From positions 13,337,748 through 13,401,747 of the forward strand of contig JAQFVV010012400.1 of NCBI GenBank assembly GCA_028023455.1: a stretch of 64,000 bases of DNA, read 5' to 3'. The first letter of the stretch is position 1, and each line of letters starts with the position of its first letter. The position numbers and the translations under genes are program-made. Shown piece after piece: positions 14,701-29,700 of this stretch. Source of the stretch: Epiperipatus broadwayi (lineage: Eukaryota > Onychophora > Udeonychophora > Euonychophora > Peripatidae). The notes beneath the pieces are model-generated. The model was given only the letters and a program-made list of their open reading frames with translations. It was not told the DNA's origin and ran no database searches.

Positions 14701-17700
14701 ATATTAGTCATTTACTAGTTTAGAAACTCAGAATCAGAATGGAAAACAGTGAATTTAAGACAAAATTAAGTGAATAGATAATAAAGTTTTTGGCCTTTAT
14801 GTTAGAATTAAAGTTAGAGTTATTGGATGGACAAAAATGATGCTATAGAAATGGAGTGGAAAACATAAGTTTGAAATTTTAGAGGTATATAGGTTTAAAA
14901 AATGCTAAAAAGAGAAATATGATAGGTAACAGCTTTTTTAATCTTAAGACTTACAACTTTAATAAATGGAGAAACCTTGTAAGATTTTAATGCACCACTG
15001 GATATATGCAGTTTTGAAAAAAATAATAGAAATCAAAAAACAGCAACTAATAGCAAAATGATTGCACCTGTTAAAGAGAAAATAATTCTGGATAAAATGG
15101 AAGTTATAATTTGCATGAGATAAAAAACAATATGAAGGGGGAATGATTATTAATTTTATATTGAATATTCATTATAGCAATGTAATAAATGATTTGTTAA
15201 AAACAAAATTGAGAACTGTAATTTTATATAAGTTTTTGCGTAGTAAATAAATATAGAATTTGTAATAATATATCTATCTACTTATATTTCTTATAAATAT
15301 TTTTTTAATACACATTTATTAATAATTTTTATATTTATTTATTTTTTATAGAAGAGGCTAATAATATTTTCAGCCTAGGAATATAAACGAAACTTAAAAA
15401 TGCAAATTTTGAATGCAGATTTTTAATTGTAATACCATGATTTTACACTAAACTATCAAACAATTTTTTTTAAAAAATGATTATTCTTTTTTAAAATCAT
15501 TTGCACTTGTTGGCTTAATTATTTTATTATCATTATGAGTAAAAAAAAAAAAAACTGTTCTATAATCACATCTTAAAATATTAAGATAATCACTTTTACC
15601 AACATATACATTTAAACATGTTTAAAAATTGATCTATTTGCATAATAACCTACTTTTCTAATCAATTTTTTTTCTTAAAAAAAATAAATTATATTAAAAC
15701 ATGCTTCTGGGTCAGAGAATTTAACATGTACACACAAAATGTAGATAATCATACCTGGAAGTAAATCATCTTCTAAATCACTGTCTAGATCATGGTCCAG
15801 ATCATTGTCTAAATTCCCATCAAAGTCCTTTGTTAAATCATCAGCACTAATATTATTTGTAGCTGGACTAAGTTGGTTTGTATCAATACCCAAATTTAAA
15901 GAGGAGATCTCTGTATTTTAAGAACAAAATATAAAATAATTTCCCATTAAATATTTAAAAACTTTTTTTAAAAAATTAAAAAAATAATAATTATAACTAT
16001 AAAAACTGATAGTTCATTAACCTTCTTTTTCAACTCCAGGCAGAGTAGTATTAATTGTTGTTGATGTTGTTGTCGTTGCTGTTTTAAATTCCAGTGGTGA
16101 TCTGGGTTTTTGTGGACGGACATAAGTGGCTCTTTTCTTCTTTTTACCTCGCTTTGGCGGCCGAGTTAATGCTGAAGGTTTAGTTTTTTTGCGGGGTTTC
16201 TTTGGTTTTGGTTCTGCTGCCAATTTATTGTAGTTATCCTAATCAAATTGAAGCAATCATATACATATACGAAACAACATTCATTTATATTAATAAAAAA
16301 ATCAAATTTTTTGGTCATACATTTTTGGCCACAATTATATCAAGGATTGTTTTTGAATGCATTATGGTTAAAACTTGTATATATAAATGTTCATGTATAT
16401 TTATTATTTTCAAAGACTTTTTTATTTATTAAGAAGATACTTTATAATAAACTAAAACTTCTCATTTCAATAGTCATTAATGATAATGCAGAACAATTAT
16501 TTTACATGGAAATGCATATACAAATTATAATTAAAACCTATTTTTTATTAATTAAAAAAAAAAACAAAAACTGGAATCTCAAATTTCTAAACTAATCTAG
16601 GATTTAAGATTGATAGTTAAGTAAGTGTTTAGAGACTGCTAACAAGATTCGATGTAATAATATTACATAAGTTTTATGAGATTTAAAAAGTGTGTTCCTG
16701 ATAAAGAACGTTTGCCATTAATTTACTGATAGATAAAATCTAGTTTAATAATTCATTCAAAAATCATTTAAAAATTGTAATTAACAGTGGAAAAATAAAT
16801 AACATAATTTTATGACCAATATGATACTTGACTGTTATAAAACAAATATCATAAAAACCAAAACCTTGAAGCTGATAATTTCTTTTCATTTATTATGCAG
16901 CATTTTTCATAGGCTAAAAACTGCAATTTGGTATCAAATATTGCACAGAATCTCATTTAAAGCAATGAATGCAACATTTACATAGAAGTAAAATAAACAT
17001 GAAACTGAATTTCAGCTGACAGATTAAGCAGTTGACAAAATAAAGTTAACCAAACTTTATAATAATAATAATAAAAAAAGGCCTGATTAAGTATCACTGT
17101 CTGATTTGTAAGATAAGATATTGATTCTTACTTTAGACCCAAATATTGTGTCTCCCCTCTGTGCTGCTTCTTTCATTATCTCTTCCATTTTCTTTTCTTA
17201 ATGCCTTCAGGAATCAGGTTATCATGAGCATCCCATGCCATTATTCATCTCATTGCATTAATAATAACAATATATTTGTGCAACGTTATTTCTTTTTCAT
17301 AACTCCATGCATAGTAAATTCCGATTTGAATTCCTATAATCATGAAATCGGGAAGATAGTGAGTTTACAAAACCAAAAACCTTTGGTTATAATCTTACAT
17401 GAGGTAGCATAATCAATAATGAGTCACATTAGGACTGGATTTGGATAAAGGGTTCCACTTATCAAATAATTTTACATTTGAGCAATCTTACAAAAGGATA
17501 CCTTTGAAATCCTCAAATGTAAAATAGTCTAAAAATGGTTCAATTTGTAAAATCTAGCTAATTTGGACTTCTGGCACAAGGATCATTTAAGTTAGTAGTA
17601 GAAGACAATTTTTTCCTAATATATACTTCCAAATAAAATCTGTTACAAGAAATTTGAGATACCATTCCTCTAAGAGCATATTGATGTGCAGGTTTTTACA

Positions 17701-20700
17701 TTCAATAATGTAAGAATCTGATAATTAACCAAGGCATTTCAATAAAGGCAATTATGTACACATTTCCCTTAAATATATAGGTAAGATGGACTAGAGACAA
17801 AACAAATTCTAGATAAACAAAAAAAAAAAATTTTTTTTTAACAGAAGAAATAATTTAAATGCTAATATACAAATGGCTTAATAAGAATTCCGACCAGCAA
17901 TTGATAAATGCTTTTTACAATTAAATGGTGGTCAAGATGAACTCGTACGATATGTGAAAAGTCAATCTTGATAGGTAAGATATTGGATAGGCTATGTCTT
18001 CATAATTCACCATTATAACTGTAAATATTCCCATCTGGGGTAGCAGAAATAATTGGGACTTTTATCATTTACATTGATTTTTGTTCAGCAAAATTTTAGC
18101 AAAGATTCTCACAAAGAGGTATTATAACAAGACAGAATGCTACATTAAAAATAGAAAGTTCATGAGTCTAAGCACAAAAAGAAATAATATAAATGCAATT
18201 GATTCATCTACTTAACAATAAAAATCACGAACTCTTCAATTTGGCAATCTCAAGCTCTACTGAAAATCCTTCCTTATAAAAATCTTTCAATTTCAAGACA
18301 GTTACCATGCTATGTTCTGCATCCATAATCTTTTTAAATAAGTGGTATGTGAAGTAGTAATTGACTATAATTTAAAGTGATTCACATCTATTTGATTGGT
18401 TTCTTATTCTCTGAGAGCATCCTTCAACATTACATTTTTATAAATCATTAAATTTCTAAAGATAAATTACACTTTGCATTTGATCAAAAAATTATTTAAA
18501 AGCATATGCACATGTCAGAGTGAATGTAACATACATTGATATTTCAAATAGCTTTTCACATATTCAATTTTATTCCTACAAAAAATATTTACCCTCTTCC
18601 GAGCATGCTCTGGACACAATGGAAGTTCATGACAAATATCAAACACCGGAACACAGCACTGAGTATTATCTGCAAACTTGGCTGTACAGTGCTCAAATAA
18701 TAACTGATCAACATTGTACATTATGTCTGGGAAAAAAGTTAAGGTTTAAAGATTAAACATTATAATAAACTTAGTATTTCATTAAACAAAGTCTTTATCT
18801 TTTTCAAAATATTCTTAAATCAAAGTAAAAATAATTTAAAAATTAATGGTAAACTATTAACTGTGCAGCCTTTGATGGCGCTGTTTCTAGTTAAAAACAG
18901 AGCGTTATAACATTACCGGGCCGCTACATTTTTTTTTATCTAATAGATCGTATTTTAACATACGGCTGTAATATTTTTTTTTTAATATTTAATATATTGT
19001 TGTTGTTTGTTTTGGACATAATTATTTATTTATTTATTTATTTATTTTTTTTTTAAAAAAAATCAATCAATCAAACTACGCCGCCCTTTTTTAACACTGT
19101 CATTCTGGGTGTTAATTACATGATTTACAGATAAAAATAATCGCAAACAATACACAAATTCTTTCCAGAAAATAAATTTATTAACCACATATGACTGAAC
19201 TAAATCAACTGTAACGAATGGCAGGATGTTTTGGGCTTGAAAAAATGCAACTGCCTCACTTTCTCTGTTTGGGACGTCCCACAAATATAATAACGTGGTA
19301 AACATTTTGTTCTTCTTTTTCAACTCTCGTCCGAGTCACGACAGAAACGGTATTTTTCCACAAGCAACTCCAATCGTCTGCCAGAGAGCTTGAGAAATTT
19401 TACTTTGTCTTTTTTGACCCCCCAAAAAGCCAAAATTAGCCAAAAAAAATTTTTTTGACAAATATCAATAATACACTGAAAATTACTAGTATGCAAAAAT
19501 CTTTCAGTTGGGAAATACAGAAATTCATAAACATCAACAAATAAACACTTGAAAAAGAAGACAATGCTCACACTCTCATCTTAAATTCTAGCGACGATAC
19601 AAATTCTGTCAATATGCATAGGAATTCAACCCGCAATGAAATCAACGGCAAGCTACACGATCATAGTATTGTTAGTAGACGTAGTGTTATTGATACGCGG
19701 AAGTAATTGGCCGCGTATTATAACCACTACATACGATCTAATCGTATATTAATGATCACTCGTTTATTAGCCGTAGGTTAAGCCGCAAAAGCGGTATAAT
19801 TCTGTGTTTTTACACAGAAACAGCGCCAACACAGGCTGCACAGTGAATAGTTTACTAGTACCAAATTTACTTATTTTAAAAATAATATAAACAAATATTA
19901 TTTGAGTAATTCCTTTTTACTGTTCAAATCTTGGATAATTTTCTATTTAAAAAATATTTTCTATATCAGACTGATCCCCCCACCCCAAGCATACTTTCTT
20001 TTACTATCTTGATTTTAAAAATTTAATTTCATGTTTTTATACAAGTATAATGTTTATGTCATTTGATATTAAAAAAGTAGATGAAATAGCTTTTAAAATA
20101 GGCTTATTTGATAATTCCACATAGAAGAACATAATGGAGAAAGTAGTATTCACAAGATGGTTTTCATCCTTGTTACCTTTTAGCTAAACATAGCTAGATA
20201 ACCATTCCACTAATCAATATTGGATGAGCTGGCTACTTAAACAAAACAAAAAACAAACAAACAAACAAATGTGCCAATTTTTTTTTTAAAATTGACTCAA
20301 TCTAGATTCAAATGCAGGTCATAAACACACAAGGTAGATATGCTCTTGTTTCACCATGAGATCCTTTACATAACATTAAAGTTCCTCTTTTTAATATGAA
20401 TACTTCAACAATTCTGCAATGAACTTAGTTAATAATAAGAATGTTAATAAAATATTAAGCATATCATTTTCATATCAGCAGAAAGAATATACAACACTTC
20501 TACAAAGATATAGCTTAAAAATGGTCAATAAATAAAGATAATAAAAATGCCTAGCATGAAGAAAAATAATATTTATGCTAGTAACAGCTATATCTTGCAA
20601 AAAAAAAAAAAAAAAATGCTGCAGATAAAAATCAACAGAAAATGTTTTCATTATGATAAACAAAAATAAATTAATCACATTGGTAGTTAAAATGTTACAA

Positions 20701-23700
20701 ACAAATCTAACATATTTCACTAGGTACCAATTAGATACTTTCAGTAGTCAACCTATTTTCAAATCCTTTATTAAAAACAATATTCATTTACTTTAATCAA
20801 TTATGCTATCAATCATTCTTTTGTTAAAAAAAAACTGCAACTACTACATGATTAAAATCCATTATCTACATACCAAACAATTAAAGATTAAAATTGATTT
20901 TTGACATGGTAATTTCTATTAAATGTATTCTTTACAATTTCTTCCACAGTATTACTATTCACAAAATATGGAGTAACCTAAAAGACATTAAAAAATATGA
21001 TTGTTATAACTTTTAATGTTTATAATTTTGTAAGCAATTGGTGATCTTCAAAATTTATTTCCTGAAAATTAAATCAAAGATCAATTATTGAAATACAAAG
21101 AATGCACTTCCATATTTTTGAAATAAAAAAAATTCATTATCAAATTAATAATTTACTTTTTAATTGAGTATTCAGGAAGATACTGACTGATAAGCAACAT
21201 TCAGTCAGTATGATAAACAACATGAAACAAGAACAGAAAAATATTTGAAAAGCAAACATTAACCAGAAAATATATTGCCAACTTAGGTTGTCTCCAATAT
21301 AGACACACTGCATTTTAATTAAAAATTTATATTTGTACACTTATAAGGTTTAGTACAAGAATAAAATCATTAATTCATCAGTTATATCTACAGTTTTCAT
21401 TAAAAAATATATGTCTATCTCATTTATGAAATAATAAAGATTGTTTGAATTCTTTTTTTAAGAAAAAAAAAAAGATTTGTCATAATTATTTGTATTGATC
21501 AACATAATAGTTGAAGATTGAATCTTCTTAAAGCTAGATGTTTTCCATGTTTATAATCATTATTTCAGGCTAATTTTTGATTTCATAAAACTGATGAAAA
21601 ATAACAAATTTGTAATTAATTAAGCTTGATTTAAAATTCATTCTTTCAGCGTAGACTTTCTTTAATTATGTAACTTTACAACATTAGTACATCCAAAAGT
21701 TATTGTGATAAAACATTATATATTGCTCAAAAGGCTTTTTGCTATTTTGATTGTAGTTAAATAAAAATCAAATAACAACAAAGTTTATTTTTTGCTAAAT
21801 AAATATATATTATTTAAAAAATTAAAACATATTCATAAAAACCAATTATCCCACAATTGTAATATAACTTTAATTATCAAAGATTATTAGAAATGATTAT
21901 GTTAAAGGATACGCTTGATGCAATGCCTTGTGTATGGTAATGCTGAACTGGAACAAGGTTCTTTGTCATTTGTATAACAACACTGCTTTTGCTCCAAACC
22001 TAAAAAATCTCCTCTGAAAAATGTTTACATAAATTATAAAGCTATATTTTAAGTCATTAAGACATATTCACTTATATAATAAAAATCATCAATTATTTAT
22101 GCTAATAGATCATTTTTATTTAAATTAAAAAGTAAGTTCATTTATACACACAATATAATTTGTATAAACATAGAGAAAAATACGTCAGTGACATATTTAT
22201 AATCTCTAAGTAAATTTAAACATAATTAAAAAACACAATCAGCCCACCCATATAAAAGATATTATTACATTTTCATAATATTTCTATTATCAAAACCACA
22301 TGCTATTGTTATTCTTGTTATTAAGGAAAACATTTTCCTGAAAAAATAAATATACATTAATCAAAAATCATTCACAGGATTTTATTTTTTTCACTTGAAA
22401 AGCTCACGTTCCTATAAATGAATTGATAGAAACTCTAATCAGGGAATAAGATTATCAAAGATTTACTATGGCCTTTAAATTCTGTTACTATCAACAAAAA
22501 TTGAACAGTTATTAAATACATATACCATGATTTGTATTTTCACAGTAACATAAAACAGATTCTTAAATTCTATTTTTTAAACAAATGAGAATAGCAATCA
22601 CAAATGTCTTGAGCTTATTTGTTAGTAAGATCTAATTTAGCTAGCTTTATTGTTAATCTAAAAAAAATTTTTTTTTTGAGGGAACCACATGTGATGTCCA
22701 TTTTTTAAATCATAATTCTTCTGTAGTTTTTTTTGTTTTCTATTTAATTCTTCTGTAGTTTAAACAATTTTCTGACTGAATGTGTAGAAATAAAATCTTG
22801 ACTTGAGATATTTGTTAGGTCATATCTTGAGATGATAAGTCTAATCTATTTAACAAGTTTTACTAAATTTTCTAAGGCAAATGTCTTCACAATATCTTGT
22901 GAAGAAATACATGAAAGAATGGATAGACACTGTGAGTGAATGTATTTGAAGGTGCCAGGTGTGCCAATATTTTTTATATTAATATTTCATTGCATATCCA
23001 GAAGTTTAAAGCAAACACTTCCACAATTCAGCATGAAAATACAAAGTATAATTTGCATCATATTCTCGTGTTGTGCCAGCCAGTTTTCAAGCGTATTGAT
23101 CCTAAAACTCATTTCAGAACTAATAAGTGATGAATGAGAAAATCCAGACTTAAAAAATAATTCTAAACTTTTCTATTTCTGGAAATTATTTTTAAAAAAC
23201 ATAAAAACAATGTCATCAGTATAGATACATTTCCTATAGACTATTTCTAGAAGAAAAATTCCCCCAAAATATAGAAAGAAAAAGATGGAAATATGACAAT
23301 ATAACATGCTTCCTTCATGATTATAAAGAGTTAAGTGAAGTGGATCATAAAGTTGTAAGGTGTTTTTTTTTTTTTTTACTGATTTCAATTTCAATAAAAG
23401 TTTTGTGCAGACTTCATAATTCTATGAATAATTAATATAAATATTCGTATCAGATAAAAATAATTATGAAGTTAATCTGCATATTTATTATTGATAAATT
23501 TTATTTCCAATTTATTTAACAAATTTTTGAGTTATATACATCTATATATATAAAAAATGAAAATATCACATTTTTTTTTTGTAGATAAACAATCTTAAAA
23601 AATAAACACATACTGTAATATATTTGATCAATGTGCTGAGTTATTTGTATCAAAAATAATATGGATATTTAAATTATAACCATTTATCATAAGCATAGTT

Positions 23701-26700
23701 CATAGTATAATCCAATCAATTCTTCTTCAGATAAAAGATTAACATGCTAACTTTTAAAAATGGAATAATTTGCTACATATTGCAGTAAGATCTGACTGAC
23801 AAGTGTACATTTTTATTCATGAAAGATTTCCTTCCACTGTCTTTCTAGGTAACTATTTTTTCTGCAGAACCTGTGGTTTCTTATCAATAAAAAATAAATT
23901 GTAGAATTTTAAAAAATATTATTTTAATTAGAGAAATATTAAATGGTAATTCATTAAAATGAAAAATTTAAATTTATTGCCATGACTGAACTTTCTTGAG
24001 AATTTTTTCTTACATCAAGTATTAGAAATACATACTTATATATATATACGAAATATTTACAAATTATCAAAAAAGAATTGCATACATATTTCAATTGTTT
24101 AATAAATAAAATATATTTATAAAAAGGATTACTAATAAAAAATGTTATTTTTTAAAATCTAAAAACTGATTTTTTAAATGCATTAAAAGATTTTAAATAC
24201 ATATTATAAATAGTTTCAGGCAGTATTATATATTTTTTGTTAATCTTTGACAAAAATATATTTTTAAATAGTTCAATTATTATTGTAATTACTTAAAAAA
24301 AGTTATTTTTTTTAAGAAGAGAAAGTTAAAAATTTTCGTTCTACTTAATTTTGAACAAGGTGTTAAAAGATAATTAAAATAACACAGAATTTGTGAACTT
24401 GGTTATTTTTTTTGCATTTAAATAAAAGTACAGTGGTTAAAATTATTTTAGAGAAATGTGTAACAATTTAATCTCATAGAGTGTTCCAGTAAAACAAACC
24501 TGCTATTTGCTCTAAAAAATTTTTTAATTTTTGTAATAAAAACTTGTTTAAATAGATAATTAGATATTTACTTTTTTCTGCTTACAACTTCTACATTTTT
24601 ATCTGATAGCACCAATGTAATGAAAATAAATATCAAAGTAGGACAGTGACATGGCGTGTAGTAAAGCTGATAATAATTAATGAGCATCTTCAAAAACAAT
24701 TTCTATTTTTTATTACTTATGTTAAAAGAAGCAGAAAATTTAAGTACAAAATTATCTAAAAATTGCTAATATGTGAAAATGATTTTTATTATGGGATGTA
24801 ATTAAAGTGAAAGGCTGAAACCTTCTTGCATGCGGCATATGGCAAATTACTTTTATGAGAACCTATTTCATAAAACATGGAATCTTCAATGAACCATTTT
24901 CACAAATAAAAAGCAAAAAAAAAAATACCGTATTTAATTTTCAGCTGCAGAAAGGGATTCACTATTAACTGAAGGAGACCCTTTTCCTCTTGGAAACCAT
25001 AAAGGAACCAAGCAAAGCAAACTCTTAATGTTTGCTCCATAAGTTCTTGTCATTGCAGCTGTTATTACAAAGTAATTATTTATATAGTATACAAACATAG
25101 ATGGACTGTATTTATATATTGAACTATTTCCATTATCTAATTGCTTACCAATATACCCAGCATGATAAATTTATTGGCTTTTTACCTCTGAGTTTAAGAT
25201 CAAGAAACACCAGTTGCCTAATAGCTTAGTTTTCTTGAAGGCAAAATGAGAGTGAGAATGATTTTTTATTCTAATAGATATTTACAATCATGACAAATAA
25301 AAAGAAATAATGGCTCTTATTCCCAGGAAGCTGTAAAATTGCCAACCAAAGTAATGATTGGTGGTCGAATGGTGAGGGTGCTAAGAATCTCCTGATTGCA
25401 GACCTAGGCTGCCAATTGATGATAATCTTTTATTTAGATACTTACAATAACATATCACATTCAAGTAAAGAAAGATTGCAAGAATTGGAAGAAGAATTGT
25501 CTAATATTAAATAGAATATTATTAAAGTGTGTGAAGTTAAAAAAAAGATGAAGAGACAATTGATTTTAAAAAATGGACAAATATTGTACTACAAAGGCAC
25601 AAATATTAGAAATACAAGAAGAGTTGGATTCATTATATATATAAAAAAAAACATTGTGGAGATTGAGAGATAGGAGAAAAAATGATTTATAAATGGAAAG
25701 GTTGATAAATAAATAAAGATATATACAGATATAGAGGGGGAAAAACTGAAGTAAATAGATGGATAGAGTAATAGATAGTTTGATAAATGGACAGAGAAAT
25801 ATAAATAAAATGATAGATAAATAGATAGAAGTATAGACAGTTACATAAATAGATGGTAAGATAGATAGAAACAGAGATAGAGCAAAATAGATTGAAAGAC
25901 AGAGAAAAACAGGTAGACAAATAGATAGAAAAAGAAATAGAGCAAAGGATTAATAAAGATAGATAGAAAAATAGATAGAAAAATAAAAAGATATAGAGAC
26001 AAATACAAAGAGATAGATAGAAATCGATACACATAGGAAGATAAATAGAGGGATAGAAGGAGAAAGGTGAAAGAGACAAATAGATGACATATATAGACAG
26101 ATAGTTATCTAGATAGAGATAGTCTAAGAGAGAAACACAGTGAGAGATAATTATTGAGATATATGTAGGTAGAGATAGATGAATAAAGAACGAGAGAGAC
26201 AGACAGATAAAAAGAAAAATAAAGAAAGAGGGATAGACATAGAGAGAGAGATAGGCAGATAGATAAGAAAAGATATATATATATATAAATGATAGAAAGG
26301 ACACAGACAAATAGATATTTAAACAGATAAATATATAAAAAGAAAGACATAGATAGGAAGAATAGAAATAGGAAATAGATGAATATATCGACAGATATAT
26401 ATAAATAAATAGATGGATGAATAGAGAGATTAGAAATATAGAGAAAAAGGTTTGGAAAAGAGAGAGGGATAGATAGATAGACAAATAGAGATATAGAACA
26501 GATAGATAGATCCATCGACAGATAGGTAAATTGATAGTCATAGACTGTTAGATAATAGAGATATATAGATAGATGGATAGAGAGAAAAGACAGGGTGGCA
26601 GAGAGGAAAAAGAAAGATAAAGTTAGATAGAAAGATGGATAGATAGATAAAAAGGAATATAGACAACAGAGAAATATGTAGATAAATAGATGTAGATAGC

Positions 26701-29700
26701 TAGAGATAGAAAGGTAGATGAATAGATAACTAGTTAGATTGATAAATAGATAGAAAGGCAGAGGAAGATAGAAATAAAGATGCTGAGAATAAGAGATAGA
26801 GATATTGAGCAATATAGGTAGGTAGAGATAGATGGAAAGATAGACAGAGAAGTGGAGAAATATTGTGCTATAAAGGCACAAACAAGTGGAGTAGGATTCA
26901 TTATAAATAAAAAGTGGAAGAACAACATTGTGAAAATTGAGGGTGTATCAAGATTAATTATTTAACTTAGCAGCAGATATCAAATGGTAAGTAATTCAGG
27001 TTTATGCCCCAACAAGTTCTCATTGTGATGAAGGAGTAGAGGGTTTTGATATGGATGAACATTAGACAACATTTTAAAATTATCTTGGAAGACTTTAATG
27101 CTAGAACTGGTAAACAATGAAAGATTAAAGTGCTGTAGGTAAATTCGGTTATAGTGATAAAAATGAGAGAAGACACAGGCTTGTGAAGTTTGCAGAAAGA
27201 GAAAAACCTTAAATGGAGATGGACCTAAAGCATCCAAATGAAGGTACAACATAATTCAATTACAACTTTGACTATCATAAAATGTGTATTTCAAGATTGT
27301 AATCATCTTAATAAATTCAAAACAAGAAGTGATTGATTAGTGAGATATAAGAGAAACGTTAATGCAAAACTAGAAAGACAAAAATTATAAGAAAAGCAAC
27401 ATTCAAATGAATTTAAATTAGAACTTGCAAATCGTTTTCAAATATTAACAGATTCTGAATATGATTTATATTTGAATGAAATCAATGTGAAAATAACTGA
27501 TACACTTTTAAAAACTGCAAGAAGGATAGCTGCTACAAAAAGCAGCACTTGACCAGTAAAATTTCTACTGACACAAGACAATTGAAGAAATGAAATAGGA
27601 AAATATATAAAAATGATACATTAAAAAGGATTGAATATTTCAAATTTTATAAAATGGTGTGAAAAAAAGTTGCTAATGATATAAGAAAGTATAATTGTGA
27701 ACTAGCAAGAAGATATAGAAGAGAATAAAAGTCTCAAGACTATAAAACAACATCTTAAATATAAACTTATTTTTGCAATAATAAAAAAAAAAAGCAAAGA
27801 ACTATTACTAAAAAAAGAGGTGACATTATGAAATGTTTTCCCAAAGGTTTATGATGATATTTTAGTTGTATTTATATATTAGGCTATTTCCAGCATCTAA
27901 TATTAAATATTGAATGTCTTGAGAAAAATTTAACTTTATTTAAATTGTCCAATTTCATTCAACTATTAGTAATAGCACACAGGTTAGTTTATGAACAACA
28001 TTTCAAGAGGTATTAATATCCCTTCTTCTTCCGGTATTGCTGGCATTATCAGTGACAATACAAACATAGGAATCGAACCTGGACCCTTATATTCTTGAAT
28101 ATTGAATTTTAAGGTAATGCTCTAACCAACTGAGCCATCCTACCAATTGGTTAGAGGGTTATCTTAAAATTCAATATTCAAAAATCTAAGGGTCCAAGTT
28201 CGATTTCCATGCTAGTACTGTCACTGGTCAGGCCAGAAACACCCTGAAAAAGAGGGGATAATATCTCTTGAAACATTGTGGATATAGTAACCCTTGTGCT
28301 ACTCTTCTGATAGCTGGGCACAGCCGCTTGATGGCGTTGTTTCTATGCAAAAACAATAAAATGTAACGTTTCCGGGCCACGAATTTCTTCTACTACGTCT
28401 TTATATATTTTTTTCCTTACACACAAACACATCTTTATTGCTGATATAGTAAAACTTATTTCTAAAACAAATTTTTATTACATTTTATTTGTATGACCTT
28501 TTTTTTTTTTTTTAATAAAATCTTGTTCTACCCTTTTTTTAAATAAAAAACAAACCAAAAAGATTTTCATTTTTTTTTTATTGATTTACGTCATAGAATC
28601 ACATCCTTTTTTTGTTTTAGAAATGTTTTTTTTCTTCCTACTAACAAATTACATTAACAAAAACAATATACAAACACATCTTTACCGCTGATATAGTAAA
28701 ACTTTTATTTTTAAAACCAACTTTTATTACATTTTATTTGTATTACCTTTTTTTTTTTAAAAATAAAATCTTGTTCTACCTTTTTTTAAAATAAAAACAA
28801 ACCAAAAATAACTTTTGTCTCAGTAACAACAAACTTTTTCTCAACCCATCTCCACTCCATCCCCAAAAAATAAGATAATAGTATGAAAACTGAACCCTAC
28901 CGTCTGATGGCGCTGTTTTTCACAAAACACACATCAATATACTGTTTTAGCGGCCTTAACTTACAGCTAACATTACAAGAGGTATTTTTTGAGCCATAAC
29001 AGGCCACCTAATACAGATGTATTCTACGATTACATAACGAAATACTACGCCCATTGCATTGCGACAGTATTCGTCCAGTGAGCGCTCTTGAACTCTCGCT
29101 ACGGTCTGATTTGATAGTGGCCGTTTTTGAAAGAGACGAAACTGCAAAAATTCATTGTCGGAAATTTTTTAGAAAGCGTAGTGGAATTAGTATTCCATAT
29201 TAATAATTGTCATGTCGCCACCCATGCTTCCCTATGCTTTTGAACTGCACACAACTTGAAAAGGTTGAGTTTTTTCCGATTTCACGCACAAATGTCCATT
29301 TATGCATGTATCCGTGCGAGAACTGTCAAATGTCGTCTGCAAGTTGTCCGAATAGGTTGAAGCTGAGTGAATTGCCGGTCGGCCACACAAGTGGATGCAC
29401 AATATTGTGTTTTCCCAAAAAGAGAAACTCCTGCAAGCATACCTATGTAGGTCTGTGTAAGGGAAGTTGTTGTTTCGAAGGCTCCAAAATCTCATTACTT
29501 ATAGGTTTGAGGCTTCCCTGTAATTTTATTTGCATATTACTTTTGGCTGCTGTTTTTTATGCCCCCGTAAATGGTGGTGTTTTGTTGTTTTTTTACTTGT
29601 TTTGCTTCACAACTTGTCCAAAGTTTCATTCTTTTTGATTCAATAAATGCTTTTATGGGGAAACTTGTTGTTCACATGATTATAAAGTACATAGGTAATA

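Noticed and set aside
25687-26928. Several long minus-strand ORFs rich in Leu, Ser, Ile and Tyr
   Set aside because: They are translations of the GATA/TAGA microsatellite in successive frames. The LSIYLSI periodicity is the repeat, not a protein.
27960-28290. tRNA genes suggested by A and B boxes
   Set aside because: The sequences cannot form a complete cloverleaf of normal length, occur as inverted copies with long tails and are repeated at 40 kb. They are tRNA-derived SINEs.
29207-29638. 143-residue plus-strand Cys-rich ORF inside E3, overlapped by a minus-strand ORF at 29232-29495
   Set aside because: No motif order typical of a protein family, open on both strands, and inside a non-autonomous element with other short chance frames. 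Not called as a gene.
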